Assembly: GCF_004364335.1 (NCBI RefSeq)
Contig: NZ_SOCR01000004.1
Span: 310,001 to 374,000 of the forward strand
Length of the DNA: 64,000 nucleotides
Source: Pseudomonas graminis
Lineage (GTDB): Bacteria > Pseudomonadota > Gammaproteobacteria > Pseudomonadales > Pseudomonadaceae
Reading direction: 5' to 3'
Shown here: piece by piece, positions 9,630-18,059 of the stretch
Numbering within the stretch: the first letter of the stretch is position 1
Layout: the number at the start of each line of letters is the position of its first letter
Program-made: the position numbers and the translations under genes
The notes under the pieces: model-generated
What the model saw: the letters and a program-made list of their open reading frames with translations, nothing else
Database searches by the model: none
What the model was told of the DNA's origin: nothing

Positions 9630-10862
9630 ATGACGACAAGCGCCACAGAACAACAAGCGGTGCGCCAGGCCTCAGCCCTGGCTCCCGGCGTCGAGCCTGT
9701 CACCGGGTTGATCCTGTCCGGCGGCGGTGCCCGCGCGGCGTATCAGGTGGGCGTGCTCGCCGGCATCGCCGACCTGCTGCCCGTCGGCGCCAGGAATCCT
9801 TTTCCAGTCATCGTCGGCACCTCCGCCGGGGCCATCAATGCGGTGAAGCTCGCCAGTGGTGCTGCGCAGTTTCGTACCGCGATCCACGAATTGACCGACT
9901 TCTGGCAGGGCTTTCGCAGCCATCAGGTGTTGCGCAGTGACTGGCCCGGCGTCGTTCGGCAGGCGGCGCGATTCTTCGGTCGCAGCCTGTTAGGCATCGG
10001 TCGTCAACAAGTACCGGTGGCGCTGCTCAACAGTTCACCGCTCAAGGATCTGCTGACCGCGCGGCTCAACCTCGACGGCATCGACGAAGCGATTGAAGCC
10101 AAGCATCTGCGCGCGGTCGCAATCACCGCGTTTGGTTATGAGTCGGGGCAAGCGGTTACGTTTTATCAGGGCAAGGGCACCATCGAGTCCTGGCTGCGGC
10201 ATCGCCGGATCGGCCTGCCGACGCGTTTGACAATCGACCATCTGCTGGCCAGTTCGGCGATTCCCTTGCTGTTCGCGCCCGTGAAGCTGGGGCAGGAATA
10301 TTTCGGTGACGGCGCGGTGCGGCAGTCGGCGCCAATCAGTCCGGCGCTGCACCTGGGCGCCAACCGCGTGCTGGTGGTGGGCGTCAGCGGTAACCCCCGT
10401 GGCCCTGGCGCGAATCCGCCTGTGCCGCGCGCGGTCCGTGGCGTGCAACCGAGTCTTGCGCAGATCGGCGGGCACATGCTCAACAGCACGTTCATTGACA
10501 GCCTGGAGAGTGACATCGAACTGCTGGAACGGCTGAATCTGGTCAGCCGCATGCTGCCCGGGCCCGAGGTGCCCAGGCCGCAGTCGTCAGAATCGACGCC
10601 CATTCAGTCCCTGGCGCCGGTTGAAGTGCTGGTGATTTCGCCCAGCCAGCCCATCGATGAAATCGCCGCCCGTCATCGCCGCGAATTGCCCCCGGCGCTG
10701 CGCACGTTTCTGCGCGGCCCGGGTGCGACCAAGACCAGTGGGGCGGGGGTGCTGAGCTATCTGCTGTTCGAGTCGGGTTATTGCAGCGAGCTCATCGAGC
10801 TGGGCCGCCGCGACGCGATGGCCCAGCAGGAAGAGTTGAGGCGGTTTTTGCGGCTGGAGTGA
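9630..10862 (+). CDS. Patatin-like phospholipase
   Basis: A 410-aa predicted lipid acyl hydrolase. The oxyanion-hole motif SGGGARAAYQVG (about residues 31-42), the GTSAG nucleophile elbow (Ser about 60), and the catalytic-dyad Asp in FGDGAVRQ near 230 are all present, so the enzyme looks active. There is no signal peptide, suggesting a cytosolic or inner-leaflet role. It starts 20 bp after lpxL on the same strand, so membrane-lipid genes may be co-transcribed. Confidence 0.88.
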   Translation: MTTSATEQQAVRQASALAPGVEPVTGLILSGGGARAAYQVGVLAGIADLLPVGARNPFPVIVGTSAGAINAVKLASGAAQFRTAIHELTDFWQGFRSHQVLRSDWPGVVRQAARFFGRSLLGIGRQQVPVALLNSSPLKDLLTARLNLDGIDEAIEAKHLRAVAITAFGYESGQAVTFYQGKGTIESWLRHRRIGLPTRLTIDHLLASSAIPLLFAPVKLGQEYFGDGAVRQSAPISPALHLGANRVLVVGVSGNPRGPGANPPVPRAVRGVQPSLAQIGGHMLNSTFIDSLESDIELLERLNLVSRMLPGPEVPRPQSSESTPIQSLAPVEVLVISPSQPIDEIAARHRRELPPALRTFLRGPGATKTSGAGVLSYLLFESGYCSELIELGRRDAMAQQEELRRFLRLE

Positions 10863-10899
10863 ATCTCTGCCCCGGGTGATTCAATGCGGCCGCAGTTCA

Positions 10900-11110
10900 C
10901 TGTAGGCGCATGCTTGCCCGCGATGGCGGTGTGTCAGTCACCCCATCCATTGCAGGCATACCCCATTCGCGGGCAAGCGCGCTCCTACATTCGGATCTGC
11001 ATACGTCATTAACTCTGCGGTGCGACACCGGACGCATTCCCGGCTGAAGCCGGTCCTACGAGGCAAACGCAATGTTTTCGTAGGACCGGCTTCAGCCGGG
11101 AAGGGGCCAG
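10900..11110. repeat. REP palindromes downstream of the patatin gene
   Basis: A degenerate pair with GCGGGCAAGCGCGCTCCTAC lies around 10905-10990. A well-conserved inverted pair lies at about 11039-11101 (CCCGGCTGAAGCCGG ... CCGGCTTCAGCCGGG). No gene is visible between the patatin stop and the pirin gene apart from these and the tandem duplication at 11151-11411. Confidence 0.7.
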
Positions 11111-11150
11111 TGTGTCCGTCACGAGACCTCATCATCTGCCGCTCCTGCAA

Positions 11151-11411
11151 CGGATTTGCGTTGGCCTGGATTTCAGCGTCAGGCACAAAGCCTGTGGGAG
11201 CCGGCTTGCTGGCGAATGCGCTGTGTCAGGCGCCATCGTTGTCTCAGGCAGATCGCATTCGCGGGCAAGCGCGCTCCTGCTACGGATTTGCGTTGGCCGG
11301 GATTTCAGCGTCAGGCACAAACCTGTGGGAGCCGGCTTGCTGGCGAATGCGCTGTGTCAGGCGCCATCGTTGTCTCAGGCAGATCGCATTCGAGGGCAGG
11401 CGCGCTCCTGC
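11151..11411. repeat. Tandem duplication of a 132-bp REP-containing unit
   Basis: Two head-to-tail copies begin at CGGATTTGCGTTGG (11151 and 11283). Both contain GTGGGAGCCGGCTTGCTGG and CAGATCGCATTCG. The copies differ by only a few substitutions and a 1-2 bp deletion, implying a recent duplication. It is non-coding and ends close to the 3' end of the pirin gene. Confidence 0.85.
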
Positions 11412-11425
11412 AAGGTAGGAAGCGA

Positions 11426-12280
11426 TCACGCCGTCAGTTTGTCATCCCGGAAATCCCGCAGGGCTTGTTCGATCTCTTCACGGCTGTTCATCACGAACGG
11501 GCCGTATTGCACGATCGGTTCGCCCAAGGGTTTGCCGGCAATCAGCAGCACGCGGGCGCCCGCCTGGGTATTCAGATGAATCTCACCACTTTCCGACAAT
11601 CTCGCGAGACGGCTCTGGCCGAGTTTCTGCGGCTGGCCTGCCATCTCGACCTCACCTTCATACACGTACAGCAGCACGCGATGGCCCTCGGCGACGCGCG
11701 GGCTGATGTGGCTGCCGGCGGGCATGTGGAAGTCGAAATACTGCGGCTCGGTGTCCGGACGCTGCACGGCGCCTGCCTGGGACGTCTGGCCGTCGTCGAA
11801 CTGACCTGCAATCACTACAACATCGACGCCGTTCTGCGTGGTGATGCGCGGAATGCGCTCGGGCTGAATGTCGTCGTAACCGGCCTCGCCCATCTTCGAT
11901 TTGGCTGGCAGGTTGAGCCACAGCTGGAAGCCGCGCATAGCGCCTTCTTCCTGTTCAGGCATCTCGCTGTGAATGACCCCGCGCGCAGCGGTCATCCACT
12001 GCACACCACCGCCTTGCAGCAGACCGACGTTGCCCATGTGGTCTTCATGGCGCATGCGACCTTCGAGCATGTAGGTCACGGTTTCAAACCCGCGATGGGG
12101 GTGCGGAGGGAAGCCGGCGATGTATTCGTCGGGGTTCTCGGAACCGAACTCGTCGAGCATCAGGAACGGGTCGAACGCTTCGATACCTTGACCGCCGAAC
12201 ACACGGGTCAGCTTGACGCCAGCGCCGTCCGACGTCGGTTGGCCGGCCTGGATCGACAGCACTTTACGAAATTGAGGCAT
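11426..12280 (-). CDS. Pirin family protein (possible quercetin 2,3-dioxygenase)
   Basis: A 284-aa bicupin. The N-terminal pirin cupin shows the metal-binding signature FPPHPHRGFETVTYMLEG (about residues 54-71), then HEDHMGN and HSEMPEQ. The C-terminal pirin domain contains EGHRVLLYVYEGEVEMAG. Bacterial pirins include quercetinases and redox regulators, so the physiological role is not fixed. The start at 12280 has GGAGTGAG behind it; the upstream extension runs into REP sequence and is rejected. Confidence 0.88.
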   Translation of the reverse strand: MPQFRKVLSIQAGQPTSDGAGVKLTRVFGGQGIEAFDPFLMLDEFGSENPDEYIAGFPPHPHRGFETVTYMLEGRMRHEDHMGNVGLLQGGGVQWMTAARGVIHSEMPEQEEGAMRGFQLWLNLPAKSKMGEAGYDDIQPERIPRITTQNGVDVVVIAGQFDDGQTSQAGAVQRPDTEPQYFDFHMPAGSHISPRVAEGHRVLLYVYEGEVEMAGQPQKLGQSRLARLSESGEIHLNTQAGARVLLIAGKPLGEPIVQYGPFVMNSREEIEQALRDFRDDKLTA

Positions 12281-12539
12281 GGGGCTCACTCCGGCAGAAG
12301 GGGAATGGCGCCTATGGTAGGCCTGTTGGGGCGATGGATGGGTGACGTTTTTGCGGGGGAATGATCGGGTTTGGTGATGGGTTGCAGGCTTTGTTTCGAA
12401 GATTGTAGGAGACCCCCCATCCAGACGGAGCGAGGTCGCGCGGCAGACACTGTCCATGTGGGAGTGACCGGGGTGGCGCTCCACCTTGCTCGCAAAGAGG
12501 CCCGAACATCCGACATAGCTCCACCGGCGCGGACCGCGC

Positions 12540-12720
12540 ACGTGTAGGACTGGCTTTAGCCGGGCAGACGCCGGCATTAACACCACGAGTCTGATGGCAT
12601 GCCGAGGGGCCTCTTCCCGGCTAAAGCCGGTCCTACCAAAATGCACAGCGTGCAGTCACACCGCAATTTGATAGCGCGTCAACCGACGCCTTCCCGGCTA
12701 AAGCCAGTCCTACAGATCTT
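12540..12720. repeat. Three REP elements between the pirin and mlaA-like genes
   Basis: REP cores GGCTTTAGCCGGG (about 12550), CCCGGCTAAAGCCGGTCC (about 12617) and CCCGGCTAAAGCCAGTCC (about 12695), the last with one mismatch. The rest of 12281-12753 shows no convincing gene. Confidence 0.8.
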
Positions 12721-12753
12721 GCTGCCAGCAGTGCCGGCAGTTTTCAGATCACG

Positions 12754-13557
12754 TTACTCGGACACCTGCAGCTTGCGGGCTTCGGTGTACACGTAACGCA
12801 CTTTCTCGTACTCGAACGGCGAGTTCATCTGACCATAACGGAAGCTGGTCGTGTAGCGACGGTCGATGGCGCGCAGCAAGTACAGTTCGGGATGGTCTTC
12901 GCTGACCTGGGCGACGTTGAGGAAGTTGATCTGCGATTCAGCCGTGAAGTCGAAGACGAGGCCGCCAGTGTCACGCAGGTTGGATGGACCGAGGATCGGC
13001 AGTACCAGGTACGGACCGGCAGGCACGCCATAGAAACCCAGGGTCTGACCGAAGTCTTCGCTCTGTTTCTTCAAACCCATCATGGTCGCCGGGTCCCACA
13101 GTCCGGCGATGCCCAGTGTGGTGTTGACGATCAGGCGGCCGGTGGTTTCCATCGAACGCTTGCCCTTGAACTGCAGCAGGCTGTTCAGCAGGTTCGGCAC
13201 ATCGCCCAGGTTGCTGAAGAAGTTGCTGACACCGGTACGCACGAAGCTCGGCGTCACGTATTTGTAGCCGTTGACCACCGGCAGAAACACCCACTCATCG
13301 AAGCGATAGTTGAAGTGGTAGACCCGACGGTTCCAGGACTCAAGCGGATCATAGACATTCAGCGCGTTGAGCGACGAACGCTCGAACTCCTGAGCATCCA
13401 GACCCGGATTGAATTTCAGCGACTTCAACGGCTCGGTGAACCCATCCGGGTTATCGATCCGCTTGACCGGAGCTGCCTGGGAAACCACCGGCGCGTCGGC
13501 GGCGTGGACGGCGCCAGCGCAGAGGAGGGCGGCGATAAGCAATAGACGTTTAGCCAC
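12754..13557 (-). CDS. mlaA: MlaA/VacJ family outer-membrane lipid-asymmetry protein
   Basis: A 267-aa MlaA (VacJ) homologue that in the Mla pathway extracts mislocalised phospholipid from the outer leaflet of the outer membrane. The N-terminal hydrophobic signal is followed by YDPLESWNRRVYHFNY (about 78-93) and FFSNLGDVPNLLNSLLQ, then the diagnostic DFGQTLGFYGVPAGPYLVLP. A Cys occurs in LLIAALLCAG, but the residues before it are a poor lipobox; cleavage at AVHA-A by signal peptidase I is equally possible. Its start overlaps the upstream hydrolase stop by 8 bp. Confidence 0.88.
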   Translation of the reverse strand: MAKRLLLIAALLCAGAVHAADAPVVSQAAPVKRIDNPDGFTEPLKSLKFNPGLDAQEFERSSLNALNVYDPLESWNRRVYHFNYRFDEWVFLPVVNGYKYVTPSFVRTGVSNFFSNLGDVPNLLNSLLQFKGKRSMETTGRLIVNTTLGIAGLWDPATMMGLKKQSEDFGQTLGFYGVPAGPYLVLPILGPSNLRDTGGLVFDFTAESQINFLNVAQVSEDHPELYLLRAIDRRYTTSFRYGQMNSPFEYEKVRYVYTEARKLQVSE

Positions 13558-14848
13558 GGAAAAACTCCAGCATGGCGTCGCTGTTGACGCGATAGTTCAT
13601 GTTGCCGCAGTGACCGCCGTAAGGGTAAACGGTCAGGCGATCGCCAAATGTCTTGCGCAGGAAACCGAGGTCGCCCGGGCCGAGGATCACGTCGTCGGCG
13701 TTGTGCATCACCGAGATCTTCTTGCTGCTGGCCAGGTAATCCTTCAGCGCGTAAAGGCTGACCTGATCAACCAGCTGCAGCAGGCTGCCGCCGTCGGTGC
13801 GGGCACGCCACATCGGGATGACCTGCTCGGTCACGTAGCAATCGAAATCGCACTGCAGCGCGCGCTTGAGGAACGGCGTCAGGCTGGTGCCTTCACTGAT
13901 CGGGGTCTTCGGCGGGGTAATCAGGCCGCGACGGTTGATCAGGTCGGAGGTGAACGCGATATCGGCAGCGGAGAAGCGGAACGAGGTGCCGATCAGCATC
14001 GCCATCTGTTCATTGGACAGGTGCTGCTTGGACTGCTGGAAGTCATACAGCAGCGCATCGTTCAGGTCGATGTAGCCTTTTTCGCGGAAGTAACGGGTCA
14101 GCTTCTGCAGCACCAGTTCGTAGAAGGTGGTGCTGTTGGTGATGCCTTTGACGTCCGTCTGCACCATCTTGTCGAGGTTGGTGATCGAGGTGTACAGGTT
14201 CACCGGCGGGTTGATCAGCAGCACTTTCTTGAAATTGAAGCTGCGGCGGGTTTCGTCGAGTTTGCTGACGAACGCTGCATCCAGCGCGCCGAGGCTGTAG
14301 CCGGTCAGGTAATACTCGGTGACCTGAAGTTTGGACTGCTGAGCACGAACGGCCTGCATAACGCGGTACAAGTCTTCGGCGTCTTCCTTGGTCACGCCTG
14401 GGGTGGCGAAACGTGAGGCGGCGCTCATGAAGTCGTAACTGGTAGGCGACGAAAGCTGTACGACGTTGTAACCCGCGCCGTAGTAAAGCTTCTTCAGGTA
14501 TTCATTAAGGGTGCTGTTGTAAGGCGCGCCGGTGCCGGCAATCAGAAAGATCAGCGGTGCAGGGTGGTCTTGTTTGGCGAGGCGGTAGTGCAGTTTCTTC
14601 ACAGCCCAGAAGTTGTCCGGCAGTGTGAACTCACGCTCCGGACGCATGGTGAGGCTGTAATCGTCCTGATCGATGTCGGCGTCTTCAGGCACCTTGGCAC
14701 GCAAATCCGGTGGGGTCGTGGCGATGGTCGCTTCGAACGGATTGGTCAAGGGGAAGCCATAGCTGGACGGATCGATATCGACCGCCATCACGGACGCACT
14801 CAAAAACAGGCCGCCTGATAAGGCGGCGAGGCGCAGAAAACGAAGCAT
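13550..14848 (-). CDS. Secreted alpha/beta-hydrolase family protein, coupled to mlaA
   Basis: A 432-aa protein with a Sec signal peptide (cleavage after SASVMA). An alpha/beta-hydrolase triad can be proposed: Ser in TGYSLGALDA (about residue 190), Asp in MHNADDVILGPGD, and His in YPYGGHCGNM near the C-terminus. An oxyanion-type loop LIFLIAGTGAPYN precedes it. Homologues in Pseudomonas are sometimes labelled protein kinase, but no kinase motif is visible. The 8-bp overlap with the mlaA-like gene indicates co-translation and suggests a periplasmic lipid-related role (inference). Confidence 0.75.
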   Translation of the reverse strand: MLRFLRLAALSGGLFLSASVMAVDIDPSSYGFPLTNPFEATIATTPPDLRAKVPEDADIDQDDYSLTMRPEREFTLPDNFWAVKKLHYRLAKQDHPAPLIFLIAGTGAPYNSTLNEYLKKLYYGAGYNVVQLSSPTSYDFMSAASRFATPGVTKEDAEDLYRVMQAVRAQQSKLQVTEYYLTGYSLGALDAAFVSKLDETRRSFNFKKVLLINPPVNLYTSITNLDKMVQTDVKGITNSTTFYELVLQKLTRYFREKGYIDLNDALLYDFQQSKQHLSNEQMAMLIGTSFRFSAADIAFTSDLINRRGLITPPKTPISEGTSLTPFLKRALQCDFDCYVTEQVIPMWRARTDGGSLLQLVDQVSLYALKDYLASSKKISVMHNADDVILGPGDLGFLRKTFGDRLTVYPYGGHCGNMNYRVNSDAMLEFFRG

Positions 14849-15069
14849 GACTGAATCCCTTGGGAATGATGTGCTGTTGAAATACGCAGGCTATGACACG
14901 GGTGTAGTGCCAAAGTGCCGTGACGGCAAGTGACTCTCGCATGACCCTCCGCGACGATACAGGTTATGGCACTTCTGGCCTGTCTGCTCGTGCTTTTTAT
15001 TAGCCGTATGGTTTTGCCCGGGCGCCTGCGGCTATGCTGCGCGCCGTTGGTTATTTTCTGGAGTGTGTC

Positions 15070-15435
15070 GTGTCCCGTCGTCTGCGGTTGGTGGTGCTGT
15101 TTTCTATGCTGGTGCTGTGGCTGGCCGTCAGTTATGGCTTGCGCTACGGCCTGATGGAAGACGTGCAATGGGTAGGCATCTGTGCAGACGAAGCGTCGAA
15201 ATGGCAGTGCCAGTTGCGCTCGAACCTGGGCCTGTTGATTCACTTCGGCGTGTTCGGATGGGGCGCGCTGATCGCGTCGCTGGTCGCTTTCTTTGTGCCA
15301 CGTCAGTTCGGGCGAGCGCTCGCGGTCGTTGGCTTGCTGCTGGGAATAGTGGCGCTGGTGCTGTACACGGCCAGTCTGGCGGTGTTCGCGGTGGTGATTG
15401 CCGGGTTGCGGCTGGTGCGTAATCAACAAGCCTGA
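15070..15435 (+). CDS. Small integral membrane protein, unknown function
   Basis: A 121-aa protein with three to four hydrophobic spans: LRLVVLFSMLVLWLAVSYGL, then GLLIHFGVFGWGALIASLVA, and two near the C-terminus. A GTG start at 15070 is preferred because CTGGAG lies 7 bp upstream; an in-frame ATG at 15034 would add 12 residues. Two Cys in WVGICADEASKWQCQ sit in the first periplasmic or cytoplasmic loop. I do not recognise the family. It is convergent with the CrcZ-like sRNA and shares its terminator hairpin. Confidence 0.7.
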   Translation: MSRRLRLVVLFSMLVLWLAVSYGLRYGLMEDVQWVGICADEASKWQCQLRSNLGLLIHFGVFGWGALIASLVAFFVPRQFGRALAVVGLLLGIVALVLYTASLAVFAVVIAGLRLVRNQQA

Positions 15436-15477
15436 CTTCACAAGGAGCCTGACCGAAAACGCTAAACCCCAGACAGC

Positions 15478-15855
15478 ATAAAAGGGGAGCCGAGGCTCCC
15501 CTTTAAATCGTTGCACGTGCTCTTTCTTATTGTTGTAGGGCGGTCTGTTGTTGTTATTGGCAACCGGTCCCTCTACAGCGTCTTCGGTGATCCCCATACG
15601 GGATACAAGAGCAAACGTATTTTTTTGAGCGCTGACCTGCTTTGATTCCTCTTCTGCGAGAGGTGATCCAACCCGTTCTGGCCGCTACCTGGGGGTAGTT
15701 TTGGAGTTCTCTGTCGGGCTGCGAGGCCGGGGCCTCGGTAAAGCGTTTCTACTCCAAAAAAATCTGTTGGCTGCGTCTCTGTGCCGTTGTTCTTGTTATG
15801 TCAGAGCCGATTCATCTTATTTTTATTGGGTTTTCACATTTTGTTCTTGTTATGC
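15478..15855 (-). ncRNA. CrcZ-family small RNA (CrcY/CrcX-like), Hfq/Crc titrator
   Basis: About 375 nt, read leftward from a sigma-54 promoter (15865-15880) to an intrinsic terminator (15481-15504). The RNA carries at least five A-rich Hfq/Crc-binding CA motifs: AUAACAAGAACAA at the 5' end, CCAAUAAAAAUAAG, a second CAUAACAAGAACAACG, CAAUAACAACAACAG, and ACAACAAUAAG near the 3' end. Size, promoter class, motif number and terminator all fit CrcZ/CrcY/CrcX, which sequester Hfq-Crc and relieve carbon catabolite repression in Pseudomonas. Which paralogue this is cannot be decided; it is not next to cbrB here, which argues against CrcZ itself. Confidence 0.88.
15481..15504. terminator. Terminator of the CrcZ-like sRNA (bidirectional)
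   Basis: AAAGGGGAGC and GCTCCCCTTT form a 10-bp stem around a 4-nt loop, with a U-rich run (UUUUAUG) on the minus strand. It may also end the convergent small membrane-protein transcript. Confidence 0.85.
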
Positions 15856-15864
15856 AGGAGATAT

Positions 15865-15880
15865 AGCAGGGTGCGTGCCA
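15865..15880 (-). promoter_or_regulatory. Sigma-54 (RpoN) promoter of the CrcZ-like sRNA
   Basis: On the minus strand TGGCACGCACCCTGCT has GG and GC separated by exactly 10 nt, the -24/-12 RpoN arrangement. The predicted start is around 15855. CrcZ-type RNAs are known to depend on RpoN and the CbrAB two-component system. Confidence 0.85.
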
Positions 15881-15940
15881 ACTTTCGCAATCCCTTTTAA
15901 ATCAGTGGCTTGCGAAATCCGATCAATTGGCACACCTGCT

Positions 15941-16040
15941 GTGTAACGGAATTTTGTTTCCGTGTTACCCGCCTGCGAGCATTTCAGCCCCTCGGCGGTA
16001 ACACAATGTATCCGTCCCACGGCACACTCGGTTACACAGC
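15941..16040. promoter_or_regulatory. Candidate CbrB enhancer sites upstream of the sRNA promoter
   Basis: GTAAC/GTTAC elements recur here: an inverted pair GTAACGGAA...TTTCCGTGTTAC at about 15942-15968, GGTAACACA at about 15997, and GGTTACACA at about 16030. They lie roughly 60-150 bp upstream of the RpoN promoter, where an enhancer protein would bind, and resemble the TGTTAC/GTAACA inverted repeats described for CbrB. Confidence 0.5.
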
Positions 16041-17630
16041 CTCGGCGGCGCTCTTCTGCGCATTGTTCGGCGCCTTGACCGGAGCGCCAATGCGCATGCT
16101 GCGCCACAGTGCCAGCGCCATCAGCAGACTCACCGCCGCCCACGCCCACGCCTGGGGATTGCTCAAGCCTTCGCGAAACAGCTGCGGCACGATACCGATA
16201 CCGACGATGAACATCAGCAGGCCGATCTCCCGGCGCGGTGCCGCGACGGGGCGGACCAGATAGACCAGCGCCGGCAGCCACAGCGTCGCGGTCGCGAAGC
16301 TGCGATACCGCGGATCAAACACCATCGCCAGCATCATCACCGCCGCGGCAAACCCGCTGGCGTACAACCACCACCCGGCCCGGGCGTCCAGCATGGCGAA
16401 CGCGCGCTCGCGCCAGCCAGCGCGGGCTGACAACGCCAGCGCTGCGTGGGCGAGCACCAGCAGATTCAGCGCCACCAGCGCCACTGCCCACAGGTATTCC
16501 CCGGCGAAGCGGCTGGTCACCCGGGCCAGTTCGCCCCAGGTGCCGATGCAGCAACCGGCGAATGCCGCCAGCAACGGGAGCATCAGCGCGCTGCGTGGGC
16601 GATTGACACGACCCGCCCACGCCAGCGCCAGCACGGCGATTGCGCCACTGACCGTCAGCCAGAGTGACCACAACGGCAGGTTCGATACCGGACCGGCCAG
16701 CACGCCCTTGTCCTGACGATCCGCGTCGAACAGGCCCCAATAACCGCCCACTGCGCCTTCGGACTGGCGCTTCCATGGCTGGTCGAACGCCTCGATCAGG
16801 TTGTAGTGCCAGCCGTGCTGCTCGGCCATCGCGACGAAAGTACGAACGAATTTGGCCTCGTTGACCCGGCTGGGCAGCGCGGTTTCACGCTGACGGCCTT
16901 CACTGGGCCAGCCGGTCTCGCCGATGAGAATGTCCTTGGGCGCGAACTTTTTGCCGAACGTTTCGCGGATCTGCGCGACATGGGCCAGGGCTTCGTCGAT
17001 GCCGGTGGGATCATCCTCCCAGTACGGCAGCAGATGGATCGTCAGGAAATCCACGGCAGGCGCGACTTCCGGGTATTGCAGCCAGTATTCCCAGACGTCT
17101 GCATAAGTGACCGGCTGTTTGACTTGCGCTTTCACCTGACGAATCAGGGTGGCCAGTTGTGCGCCGGTGACTTCCTTGCGCAACAGGCTTTCGTTACCGA
17201 CGATCACCGCCGTCACCACATCCGGGTGGGTATTCGCCGCCGTCACCAGCGCCTTGATCTCCTTGGCCGTGTCCACAGGATTGCCGTTGACCCAGGCGCC
17301 GAGCATCAGCTTGAGGCCGTATTTGCGGGCGATGTCGGGAAGCGCCTCCATGCCGGTCATGGAATAGGTGCGGACGCACTCAAAGCGCGTCGCGAGCAGC
17401 GCAAGGTCTGCGTCCATTCGTGCGGGACGCAGGGTAAACGGCTGATCGAACGGCGATTGATCCTTGTCGAACGGCGTGTAGGACGCGCATTGCAGTTTAT
17501 GGGTCGGCGTGGCGGCGTCTGGCAGAATCACCGGCTTGCCCAGCCAGTACCAATAGCCGCACAGGCCAAGCAGGGCAATCACACAGGAGAACAGATAAAG
17601 GACGACAGGCGAGCGGGACGTTGCGGACAT
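16032..17630 (-). CDS. Membrane-anchored glycoside hydrolase family 17 protein (beta-1,3-glucan related)
   Basis: A 532-aa protein. An N-terminal membrane span (about 10-30) is followed by a GH17-like periplasmic domain (about 45-310) with the acid/base Glu in VIVGNESLLRK and the nucleophile Glu in ILIGETGWPSEG. About seven C-terminal membrane spans follow. This architecture accompanies NdvB-type glucan synthases in proteobacteria and suggests trimming or transglycosylation of periplasmic beta-glucans. MSATSRSPVV at 17630 is the better start; the 13-residue upstream extension is unlikely. It lies directly upstream of the sRNA on the same strand but has its own stop, so CbrB sites overlap its 3' end. 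Confidence 0.8.
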   Translation of the reverse strand: MSATSRSPVVLYLFSCVIALLGLCGYWYWLGKPVILPDAATPTHKLQCASYTPFDKDQSPFDQPFTLRPARMDADLALLATRFECVRTYSMTGMEALPDIARKYGLKLMLGAWVNGNPVDTAKEIKALVTAANTHPDVVTAVIVGNESLLRKEVTGAQLATLIRQVKAQVKQPVTYADVWEYWLQYPEVAPAVDFLTIHLLPYWEDDPTGIDEALAHVAQIRETFGKKFAPKDILIGETGWPSEGRQRETALPSRVNEAKFVRTFVAMAEQHGWHYNLIEAFDQPWKRQSEGAVGGYWGLFDADRQDKGVLAGPVSNLPLWSLWLTVSGAIAVLALAWAGRVNRPRSALMLPLLAAFAGCCIGTWGELARVTSRFAGEYLWAVALVALNLLVLAHAALALSARAGWRERAFAMLDARAGWWLYASGFAAAVMMLAMVFDPRYRSFATATLWLPALVYLVRPVAAPRREIGLLMFIVGIGIVPQLFREGLSNPQAWAWAAVSLLMALALWRSMRIGAPVKAPNNAQKSAAEAV

Positions 17631-17682
17631 GATGGGGCCGAAGTGGGGCGAAGGGCGGCATATTAGCACCGCAAGTCGTCCA

Positions 17683-17765
17683 TTGTAGGAGCGCGCTTGC
17701 CCGCGAAATGCGCTGTGTCAGTCGATGGAAATGTCAGCTGACGGTCCGCCATCCCGGGCAAGCGT
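17683..17765. repeat. Degenerate REP pair
   Basis: TGTAGGAGCGCGCTTGCCCGCG and an imperfect inverted partner ATCCCGGGCAAGCG. The remaining stretch to 18059 holds no gene I can support; it must contain the promoter of the betaine-type binding protein. Confidence 0.55.
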
Positions 17766-18059
17766 TGACCTCCTCACTCATCATGCAATTTCCGGACGAA
17801 TCGCTAGCCTCTTTACGACCTGTCTGTCGTTGATGGCGCGGTGATGTCGTTTACCGGGTGGCTGGGTGTCGCTGGCAGGAAAGGCACGAGGTGTGTGGGG
17901 GTCGATGATCAATCGTCCACGCAGCGATTGCATCTGCGCAGGCACGTGGTGGAAGCGTGAAACGCGTGGCTTGCCCCGAACCAGGGCGCGAGTGCGACGT
18001 TATAAGAACGTTAACGATACCCGACCGCTGTCGGGTTCTGGACTACCGGGGAAGTGAAA

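Noticed and set aside
14800..15597. 265-aa minus-strand ORF across 14.8-15.6 kb
   Set aside because: It covers the 3' part of the CrcZ-like sRNA and runs antisense through a small membrane-protein gene; low-complexity His/Gln composition.
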